Assembly (NCBI RefSeq): GCF_025753795.1
Contig: NZ_JAOWPS010000001.1
Location: 558,001-622,000, forward strand
DNA: 64,000 nt
Source of the DNA: Mesorhizobium sp. YC-39
GTDB lineage: Bacteria; Pseudomonadota; Alphaproteobacteria; Rhizobiales; Rhizobiaceae
Direction: 5' to 3'
The notes under the pieces were generated by a model. It searched no databases. It saw only the letters and a list, made by a program, of their open reading frames with translations, and was not told the DNA's origin. The translations under genes and the position numbers were made by a program. Shown here in pieces: positions 57,650 to 64,000 of this stretch; within the stretch, counting starts at the first letter, position 1, and each line of letters starts with the position of its first letter.

Positions 57650-59308
57650 ATGCCTGACGATGCGGATGTGATCATTGTCGGCGCGGGCCTCGCTGGGCTG
57701 GTCGCCGCAACCGAATTGGCCGAAGCCGGCAAGAAGATCATCATCCTCGACCAGGAGCCGGAGCAGTCGCTGGGCGGCCAGGCGTTCTGGTCGTTCGGCG
57801 GCCTTTTCCTCATCAATTCGCCCGAACAGCGGCGCATGCGCATCCGCGACTCCTATGACCTCGCACTAGAGGACTGGCTGGGCACCGCCGCCTTCGACCG
57901 TCCGGAAGATTCCTGGCCGCGCCGCTGGGCCGAGGCCTATGTCGGCTTCGCTGCCGGCGAGAAACGTTCCTGGCTGATCGAACGTGGCATAAAATTCTTT
58001 CCGGTGGTCGGCTGGGCCGAACGCGGCGGTGGCAATGCCATCGGCCCCGGCAATTCGGTGCCGCGCTTCCACGTCACCTGGGGCTGCGGCCCCGGCGTGC
58101 TCGAACCCTTCATCCAGCGTGTGCGCGAGGCTGAAAGCCAAGGGTTGATCCGCTTCAAATTCCGTCACCGGGTCAACGAGTTGGTCCGGACCGGCGCTGT
58201 CGTGACCGGCGTGCGCGGCGACATACTCACGCCAAGCGATATCGAGCGCGGCCGCAAGAGCCCGCGCGACATTTCAGGCGATTTCGAACTCAAGGCGCAA
58301 GCCGTCATCGTCGCCTCCGGCGGCATCGGCGCCAATCACGACCTTGTCCGCAAGAACTGGCCGCAGCGACTGGGTTCGTCGCCCCGGCGCATGATCAGCG
58401 GCGTTCCCGATCATGTCGACGGCCGCATGCTGGCGATCGCGGAGCAGGCCGGCGCCAGTGTCATCAACCGCGACCGCATGTGGCACTATGTCGAAGGCAT
58501 CAAGAACTGGGCGCCGCTGTGGACCGGCCACGGCATTCGCATCCTGCCCGGCCCGTCCTCGCTATGGCTCGATGCACGCGGCAAACGCCTGCCGGTGCCG
58601 CTCTATCCCGGCTTCGACACGCTGGGCACACTCAGCCACATCATGGCGACAGGCTTCGACTATTCCTGGTTCATCTTGACCAAAAAAATCATCCAGAAGG
58701 AGTTCGCGCTGTCGGGTTCCGAGCAGAACCCTGATCTTACAGGCAAAAGCTGGCGCCAGGTGATCGGTCGCGCCACGTCAGGCATTCCAGGCCCGGTCAA
58801 GGCGTTCATGGAGAAGGGCGAGGACTTCATCGTCGAGCCTGATTTGCCGGAGTTGGTTGCGCGCATGAACGCGCTGGCCGGCGGCGAACCGCTGCTCGAA
58901 CTGGCCCAAGTCGAGCGTGAGATCCGCGCCCGCGACCGGCAACTAGACAATCCCTTCTCCAAGGACATGCAGATCGCTGCGTTGCGCGGCGCGCGGGCCT
59001 ATCTCGGCGACAAGATCATCCGCACGGCAAAGCCGCACAAGATGCTCGATCCGGCGAACGGGCCGCTGATCGCCGTCCGGCTCAACATCCTGACCCGCAA
59101 GACGCTGGGCGGATTGCAGACCGATCTCGAGAGTCGTGTGCTGGACGCTTCCGGTCACCCGATTGAAGGACTTTATGCGGTGGGCGAAGTCGCCGGTTTC
59201 GGCGGCGGCGGCATGCATGGCTATGCAGCACTGGAGGGCACGTTTCTCGGCGGCTGCATCTTTTCGGGCCGCGCCGCCGGTCGCGCGGCCGCGCGGACGG
59301 TCGGATAA
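57650..59308 (+). CDS. FAD-binding dehydrogenase, 3-ketosteroid dehydrogenase-like
   Basis: A 552-residue flavoprotein. The dinucleotide-binding site is DVIIVGAGLAGLVAATELAEAG followed by LGGQAFWSFGGLF; the C-terminal FAD block ends GEVAGFGGGGMHGYAAL and GGCIFSGRAAGRAAA. It belongs to the FrdA/KsdD-like group often labelled simply as FAD-binding dehydrogenase, and no 4-ene-3-ketosteroid pathway is nearby, so steroid use is doubtful. It converges on the HSL-type esterase with four bases between stops. Confidence 0.8.
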   Translation: MPDDADVIIVGAGLAGLVAATELAEAGKKIIILDQEPEQSLGGQAFWSFGGLFLINSPEQRRMRIRDSYDLALEDWLGTAAFDRPEDSWPRRWAEAYVGFAAGEKRSWLIERGIKFFPVVGWAERGGGNAIGPGNSVPRFHVTWGCGPGVLEPFIQRVREAESQGLIRFKFRHRVNELVRTGAVVTGVRGDILTPSDIERGRKSPRDISGDFELKAQAVIVASGGIGANHDLVRKNWPQRLGSSPRRMISGVPDHVDGRMLAIAEQAGASVINRDRMWHYVEGIKNWAPLWTGHGIRILPGPSSLWLDARGKRLPVPLYPGFDTLGTLSHIMATGFDYSWFILTKKIIQKEFALSGSEQNPDLTGKSWRQVIGRATSGIPGPVKAFMEKGEDFIVEPDLPELVARMNALAGGEPLLELAQVEREIRARDRQLDNPFSKDMQIAALRGARAYLGDKIIRTAKPHKMLDPANGPLIAVRLNILTRKTLGGLQTDLESRVLDASGHPIEGLYAVGEVAGFGGGGMHGYAALEGTFLGGCIFSGRAAGRAAARTVG

Positions 59309-59312
59309 ACCC

Positions 59313-60254
59313 TCACCAGATCCATTCGCCCCGTCCCAGAGCGGACACCGCCTCGACGGTCCGGGTAAAGCTCGCACGCGCCCGGCCGACCGTATGCCTC
59401 GCCCTGAGATAACCATGCACCAGCCCGGGCTCCTCCAACCAGTATGCCCGCCCGTCTGCCGCGACGATGCGGTCGCGATAGGCCTCGCCATCGGACGACA
59501 GCGGGTCGCATTCGGCGGTGATCAGCACGGTCGGTGGCAGATAGGCAAAATTAGCGTCAGCCAGCGGATAGAGGGTGATGTCGCCGGTCCGGTCCGCCCC
59601 GCCGGTCCTGATATTCTTGTAGAATTCGAGGTCGCGCATGGTCAGCATCGGCGCTTCGGCATGGGTGACGTAAGACGCTTGTGAGCGGTCGCTGCCGAGG
59701 CTGGGATAGATCAGCACCTGACCGACAGGCTTTCGCGCATGGCCGCGCGTCGCATGACTGACGGCCGCTGCGAGATTACCGCCAGCGCTATCGCCGCAGA
59801 GCAGGATCGGCCGCTTGTAGGTGGTTGCCGCCCATTCGAAGGCGCTGATGGTATCGTCGAAGGCGGCCGGGTGAAGGTGCTCCGGCGCCAGCCGGTAGTC
59901 CACCGAAACCACCTCAAAGCCAGTGCGAGCGCAAAGCTCGGCGCAGACATCGTCATGGCTGTCCAGCCCACCGAGGATGAAGCCACCGCCATGGAAATAC
60001 AGCACCATCGCCGCCGCTTCCGGCGCCGGCGTGCGGTAGATGCGGATCGGGATGGCGTGCGAAGGCGTGGCGATGGCGGTGGTTTCCGCCGTCACCCCAT
60101 CGGGGTAGCCGGCAAAAAATTCGCGGCACATGCGGTCGTAGATCTCGCGCTGCTGGGTGATCGTGTAGTCGATCGTATCCGGCGGATAATAGGAATTGGT
60201 CCGCTCGATGAAGGCCCAGGTCTCGGCGTCGATAAGGGTTTTGTAGTCGGCCAT
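59313..60254 (-). CDS. HSL-type alpha/beta hydrolase (esterase)
   Basis: A 313-residue hormone-sensitive-lipase-family esterase. The oxyanion HGGG is at 88-91, the nucleophile Ser156 is in CGDSAGGN, and the late acid and histidine are in ITAECDPLSSDG and GLVHGYLR. A GTG 33 bases upstream is an alternative start. It follows the CaiD-like gene by 17 bases and is the last gene of the operon running from the acyl-CoA dehydrogenase. Confidence 0.88.
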   Translation of the reverse strand: MADYKTLIDAETWAFIERTNSYYPPDTIDYTITQQREIYDRMCREFFAGYPDGVTAETTAIATPSHAIPIRIYRTPAPEAAAMVLYFHGGGFILGGLDSHDDVCAELCARTGFEVVSVDYRLAPEHLHPAAFDDTISAFEWAATTYKRPILLCGDSAGGNLAAAVSHATRGHARKPVGQVLIYPSLGSDRSQASYVTHAEAPMLTMRDLEFYKNIRTGGADRTGDITLYPLADANFAYLPPTVLITAECDPLSSDGEAYRDRIVAADGRAYWLEEPGLVHGYLRARHTVGRARASFTRTVEAVSALGRGEWIW

Positions 60255-60271
60255 GGGCACTGGACTGCCGT

Positions 60272-61054
60272 TCACTTCCCCTTCCACACCGGATCGCGCT
60301 TTTCAGCAAAAGCACGAAAGCCCTCTATATTGTCCTCCGAGCCGTACAACGCGTCAACCGTCGCCAACTGCCGGCGCGTCACTTTGTTCATCGCATCCTG
60401 GAAGGTCAGCGCTTCGGCAACCCTTGCCGTTTCCTTGATCGCGGCAAAGACCAGTGGCGGGCCGCTGGCGAGCAGCCTTGCGATCTCCCAGACGCGCTCC
60501 TCGAGTTTTTCCTTGGGCAGCACTTCGTTGACCAGGCCCCAGCGATGCGCCTCGGCGACATCCATCCAGCGGCCGGTGAGCAAGAGATCCATGGCAACAT
60601 GATAGGGGATGCGCTTCGGCAATTTGATCGTCGCCGCATCGGCTAGCGTGCCGGCGCGGATTTCGGGCAATGCGAAGGAGGAGTGATCGGAGGCGTAGAT
60701 CAAGTCGCAGGACAGCGCCAGTTCGAAGCCGCCGCCGACGGCCATGCCGTTGACGCAGGCGATCACCGGCTTGTTGAGATCGCGCAGTTCCTGCAGCCCG
60801 GCGAAGCCGCCGACGCCATAGTCGCCGTCGACCGCGTCGCCGCCGGCCGCCGCCTTGAGGTCCCAGCCGGCGCAGAAGAACTTGTCGCCGGCGGTCTTGA
60901 CGATGGCGACGCGCAGCTCGGGATCATCACGGAACGCCTTGAAGGTTTCGCCCATCAGCCGCGACGTCTTCAGGTCGATGGCGTTGGCCTTGGGCCGGTC
61001 GAGCGTGACTTCGAGGATCGTGCCTTCGCGGCGGGTCGAAATGACGTCAGACAT
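60272..61054 (-). CDS. caiD: CaiD-like enoyl-CoA hydratase (carnitinyl-CoA dehydratase type)
   Basis: A 260-residue crotonase-family hydratase. The start LEVTLDRPKANAIDLKTS, the oxyanion region KFFCAGWDLKAAA and NGMAVGGGFELALSCD, and the ending AFAEKRDPVWKGK closely follow remembered E. coli CaiD, which interconverts crotonobetainyl-CoA and carnitinyl-CoA. Genuine carnitine metabolism is not shown; no CaiB/CaiT is in the window. It overlaps the CoA-ligase gene by eight bases and is clearly co-expressed with it and the acyl-CoA dehydrogenase. Confidence 0.8.
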   Translation of the reverse strand: MSDVISTRREGTILEVTLDRPKANAIDLKTSRLMGETFKAFRDDPELRVAIVKTAGDKFFCAGWDLKAAAGGDAVDGDYGVGGFAGLQELRDLNKPVIACVNGMAVGGGFELALSCDLIYASDHSSFALPEIRAGTLADAATIKLPKRIPYHVAMDLLLTGRWMDVAEAHRWGLVNEVLPKEKLEERVWEIARLLASGPPLVFAAIKETARVAEALTFQDAMNKVTRRQLATVDALYGSEDNIEGFRAFAEKRDPVWKGK

Positions 61055-63131
61055 GCTTCTTTTTTCCCAGCACCAGCAGCGTATCGGCGATCCAGGCGCC
61101 CTTACCCTCCGCGCAGACGATCAGCGGGTTGATGTCGAGTTCCTCGATCTCGCCGGCATTTTCCTGCACGAAGGCGGCAATGCCCGCTATGGCGTCGATC
61201 GCCGCCGCGACATCGGCCTTGGGCCGGCCGCGATAGCCTTCGAGCAGCGGGAACAATTTCAGGCCGCGCAATGCCGCCTCGATGTCGTCGCGGGTCGCCG
61301 GCAGCATCAGCGTGACGCTGTCGCGCAGCAGCTCGACCAGCACGCCGCCGGTGCCGAGCGTCATCACCGCGCCGAACATCGGGTCGCGGGTGAAGCCGAC
61401 GATCAGTTCGGCAACGCCGTCACGCACCATGCGCTCGACATAGAGGCCGGAACCGAGCGGCAAGAGATCATGGGCGGCAGCGCTGACGGATTCGGCATCC
61501 CTAAGGTTGAGCCGCACCGCGCCGACCTCCGATTTGTGCGTGACGCCCAGCGCCTTCAGCGCCACCGGAAAGCCGAGCGCCATCGACGAGATCACCGCCT
61601 CGACCGCATTGCCGGCACGTTCGCCCTTGGGCACGGAAAGCCCGGCTTCGATCAGCCGCGCTTTCGCCTCGGCCTCGTCGGGCGTGATGTGATCGCCTGC
61701 CGGCGCGCCGGAGGCTGACGTGTCGATGGGCTGGGCCTGCGGCTCGCGCCACGCCCAGCCGATGAAAGCGGCCGCCTGGGCGGCATCCAGGGCCTCGGAG
61801 ATGCCGAACAGCGGCACCATGCCGCGTGCCATCAGCTCGGCAGTGTATTCCTCCGGCAGGTTCTCCGGCAGCGAAGAGACAATCGCGCCGTGCGCCTTGT
61901 TGGTCTTCAGCGCCGATTCGAAAGCACGCAGCGTCGCCCACCAGTCGGTGACCGAACAGCGGTCGGGACGCGGGAAGTCAAGCACCAGCATGTTGAGGTC
62001 GAAGCCGCCCGACACCATGGCGGTGAAGGTGGCCGTCATCGCCGGCTCGTTGTTCCAGATGAAGGTGTGATAGTCCAACGGGTTGGCCACTGCGACCAGC
62101 GGCCCGAGCGTCGATTTGACATGGGCGCGGTGCTTGTCGGTCAGAACAGGGAAATTCACCCAGCGGCCCTCGGCACTGTCGGCCATGACAGATGCCTCGC
62201 CGCCCGAACAGCTCATCGACGACAGCCGGTAGCCGGGCAGCGGGCCGGTGACGTGCAGCAGCTTCAGCGCCTCGATGAAGGCAGGAATGGAATCGACACG
62301 CGCAATGCCGAGCCGCTTCAGGAAGGCGCCCGACGCGGCGTCGGAGCCGGCGAGCGACGCGGTATGCGACACCGTCGCCTGCCGCGCCTGCTCGGAGCGG
62401 CCGACCTTCATGGCAATGATCGGTTTCTTCAGTTCGCGTGCTCGCGCCGCCAGTCTTTCAAAGCCGGCTACCGAATCGAACGCCTCGATATGCAGGCCGA
62501 GCGAAGTGACGCGCTCGTCCTCAATCAGCCCGAGCGCCATCTCTGAAAGCCCGGTCTGCGCCTGGTTGCCGGCGGTCATCAGAAAGGCGATCGGCAGGCC
62601 GCGCTTCTGCATCGTCATGTTGATGGCGATGTTGGACGACTGGGTGATGATGGCGACGCCCTTGCCATCCTTGGCCAGCCGGATGCCACCGTGCTGGTCC
62701 GGCCACAGCAGCGCGCCGTCGGCATAGTTGATCAGGCCATAGCAGTTCGGCCCGATGATCGGCATCTGGCCCGCAGCCGCGACGAGCTCGGCCTGCAGCC
62801 GTTCGCCGTCCTCGTCATAGGCTTCGGTTTCGAGGAAGCCGGCGGCAAAGCAGACGGCGCCGCCGGCGCCGCGTTCGGCCAGCGCCTTGATCACCTCGAT
62901 GGTGAGATGCCGGTTGACGCCGACAAAGGCAGCGTCGGGCGCGCCGGGCAGCTCGGCCACGGAACGATAGGCCTTGCGGCCCGCAACCTCGTGCTTGGTT
63001 GGGTGGACCGGCCAGATCTCGCCGGCAAAGCCCATCTTGATCGACTGGGCAACGACGGCAGCCGCCTGCACTCCGCCGAACACGGCGATCGATTTCGGCC
63101 GCAGAAGACGTTCAAGCTTGTGCATGGTCAT
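61047..63131 (-). CDS. ADP-forming acyl-CoA synthetase (acetate-CoA ligase family)
   Basis: A 694-residue fusion of the two halves of an NDP-forming acyl-CoA synthetase. It has an N-terminal CoA-binding domain (LLRPKSIAVFGGVQAAAVV, with IIGPNCYGLIN), a succinyl-CoA ligase-like middle with a phosphohistidine region, and a C-terminal ATP-grasp domain (about 480-690) with FPVALKALGVTHKSEVGAV. Activates an acid to its CoA ester using ATP to ADP. The start could be MTMHKL or MHKL. It lies between the acyl-CoA dehydrogenase and the CaiD-like hydratase, so the acid is likely degraded by these enzymes. Confidence 0.85.
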   Translation of the reverse strand: MTMHKLERLLRPKSIAVFGGVQAAAVVAQSIKMGFAGEIWPVHPTKHEVAGRKAYRSVAELPGAPDAAFVGVNRHLTIEVIKALAERGAGGAVCFAAGFLETEAYDEDGERLQAELVAAAGQMPIIGPNCYGLINYADGALLWPDQHGGIRLAKDGKGVAIITQSSNIAINMTMQKRGLPIAFLMTAGNQAQTGLSEMALGLIEDERVTSLGLHIEAFDSVAGFERLAARARELKKPIIAMKVGRSEQARQATVSHTASLAGSDAASGAFLKRLGIARVDSIPAFIEALKLLHVTGPLPGYRLSSMSCSGGEASVMADSAEGRWVNFPVLTDKHRAHVKSTLGPLVAVANPLDYHTFIWNNEPAMTATFTAMVSGGFDLNMLVLDFPRPDRCSVTDWWATLRAFESALKTNKAHGAIVSSLPENLPEEYTAELMARGMVPLFGISEALDAAQAAAFIGWAWREPQAQPIDTSASGAPAGDHITPDEAEAKARLIEAGLSVPKGERAGNAVEAVISSMALGFPVALKALGVTHKSEVGAVRLNLRDAESVSAAAHDLLPLGSGLYVERMVRDGVAELIVGFTRDPMFGAVMTLGTGGVLVELLRDSVTLMLPATRDDIEAALRGLKLFPLLEGYRGRPKADVAAAIDAIAGIAAFVQENAGEIEELDINPLIVCAEGKGAWIADTLLVLGKKKHV

Positions 63132-63141
63132 CTTTTCGTTT

Positions 63142-63190
63142 GAGCATGATCTTATCCAAAAACCGGATTCCACTTTTTGGGATCATGCTC
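63142..63190. repeat. Palindromic element of the AACCGG family before the CoA ligase
   Basis: Perfect outer arms GAGCATGATC and GATCATGCTC surround the core CCAAAAACCGGATTCCACTTTTT. It fills the gap between the acyl-CoA dehydrogenase and the CoA ligase. Confidence 0.7.
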
Positions 63191-64000
63191 TAGGCCCCGA
63201 ACGGACGCAGCAGCGCCCGCGAAATGATGTGGCGCTGGATTTCCGACGTGCCTTCCCAGATGCGCTCGACGCGCGCGTCGCGCCAGATGCGCTCTAGCGG
63301 CAAATCGTCCATCAGCCCCATGCCGCCATGGATCTGGATCGCCTCGTCGGCGACGAAGGCGAGCATTTCGGTGGCCTTCAGCTTGGCCATGGCCATGTCC
63401 TGATCGGTGACGGTGCCCTGATCGTACTTCCAGCCGGCTTCGAACACCATCAGGTCGGCGGCCTTCAATTCGGTCGCCATGTCGGCGAGCTTGAACGACA
63501 CGCCCTGGAACTTGCCGATCTGCTGGCCGAACTGCTGGCGCTGCGCGGCATATTCGATGGCGTGGCCAAGCGCTCGCTCGGCGCGGCCGAGACAGGTGGC
63601 GCCGACCTGCAGGCGGGTTGCGCCAAGCCAGGAATTGGCGACTTCAAAGCCCTTGTGAACCTCGCCGAGAACCTGGGCTCCAGGTAGCCGGCAATCATCG
63701 AATTCGAGGATGGCGTTGGTGTATCCGCGATGCGAGACGTTGCGATAGCCGTCGCGCACGGCAAAGCCCTTGGTACCCTTGTCGACAAAGAAGGCGGTGA
63801 TCTTCTTGCGTTTTCCGCGCGAAGTCTCTTCCTCTCCCGAGGCCATGAAGACGATGGCGAAGTCGGCGAGATCGGCGTGGGAAATAAAGTGCTTGGTGCC
63901 GTTCAGCACCCAGTCGTCGCCGTCCTGCACAGCGGTCGCCTTCATGCCGCGCAGGTCGGAACCGGCGCCCGGCTCGGTCATCGCCAGGCAGTCCCATTTC
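63190..64000 (-). CDS. Acyl-CoA dehydrogenase, C-terminal part
   Basis: 270 residues of an FAD-dependent acyl-CoA dehydrogenase; the N-terminus lies beyond the right edge of the window. The FAD/substrate motif CLAMTEPGAGSDL is at the edge, followed by GTKHFISHADLADFAIVF, the helical C-terminal domain with YAAQRQQFGQQIGKFQ, and IQIHGGMGLMDDLPLERIWRDARVERIWEGT. It would oxidize the acyl-CoA made by the adjacent ligase to the 2-enoyl-CoA used by the CaiD-like hydratase. Chain specificity is unknown. Confidence 0.9.
   Translation of the reverse strand, partial: KWDCLAMTEPGAGSDLRGMKATAVQDGDDWVLNGTKHFISHADLADFAIVFMASGEEETSRGKRKKITAFFVDKGTKGFAVRDGYRNVSHRGYTNAILEFDDCRLPGAQVLGEVHKGFEVANSWLGATRLQVGATCLGRAERALGHAIEYAAQRQQFGQQIGKFQGVSFKLADMATELKAADLMVFEAGWKYDQGTVTDQDMAMAKLKATEMLAFVADEAIQIHGGMGLMDDLPLERIWRDARVERIWEGTSEIQRHIISRALLRPFGA

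Overview
The window looks like a chromosomal segment of a Mesorhizobium-type alphaproteobacterium (Hyphomicrobiales). This rests on high GC with strong third-position bias, the rhizobial order of housekeeping genes (hslUV, his operon, coaA, pckA, chvI/chvG, hprK/PTS, ahcY, divL, tsaE, addBA, trxA, folC, accD, trpABF), ChvI/ChvG of the ExoS/ChvI type, a rhizopine-type mocDEF set, an acdR/acdS pair, and many rhizobial-style intergenic palindromic mosaic elements. The genus is inferred from remembered gene content, not from a database match. I see no prophage, insertion sequence, CRISPR array, tRNA or rRNA.

Layout. 1-3 kb: the start of a divergent LacI-type regulator and a MocD/MocE/MocF-like oxygenase, Rieske ferredoxin and ferredoxin reductase operon. 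3-7.4 kb: a DUF1402 protein, then hslV, GNAT, UPF0314 and hslU on the minus strand. 7.5-13.4 kb: hisB-DUF2628-hisH-DUF1330-hisA-arginase-like-hisF-hisE-coaA. 13.4-15.9 kb: GtrA-like, AlkB, Kbp/LysM and ArfB genes. 15.9-22 kb: pckA diverging from chvI-chvG, then HPr kinase, EIIA and HPr. 22-35.5 kb: ahcY, a DivL-like pseudokinase, a TsaE-AmgK fusion, murU, addB, addA and trxA, mostly linked by 4-base overlaps. 35.5-41.6 kb: cupin, VOC, folC, accD, trpA, trpB and trpF. 41.7-46.2 kb: a small unknown gene, a large inverted repeat, a YgjP-like metalloprotease, DUF2852, acdR/acdS and an alpha/beta hydrolase. 46.3-53.2 kb: infC (ATT start), an ICMT-like gene, rpmI, rplT, pheS-GFA-pheT and a nucleotidyltransferase. 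53.3-59.3 kb: aldo/keto reductase and LysR, cytochrome b561 and YceI, a Gfo/Idh/MocA oxidoreductase and a KsdD-like flavoprotein. 59.3-64 kb: an operon read leftward of an acyl-CoA dehydrogenase (cut by the window edge), an ADP-forming CoA ligase, a CaiD-like hydratase and an HSL-type esterase.

How it fits together. Most of the window is core metabolism and information processing: histidine, tryptophan, CoA and folate synthesis, fatty-acid initiation, translation, recombination and cell-wall recycling. It also holds three regulatory hubs, namely the ChvG/ChvI envelope-acid response, the incomplete regulatory PTS, and the DivL cell-cycle pseudokinase. The accessory layer relevant to plant association is mocDEF (rhizopine-like methyl ether cleavage), acdS (lowers plant ethylene) and possibly the CaiD/CoA-ligase cluster.

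I found no clearly undescribed multi-gene system. The most useful leads are the DivL tyrosine, an AccD lacking all zinc-ribbon cysteines, the ATT start of infC, an arginase-like gene wedged in the his operon, the TsaE-AmgK/MurU operon, acdR/acdS beside the trp genes, and several families of palindromic mosaic repeats, one showing compensatory base changes.
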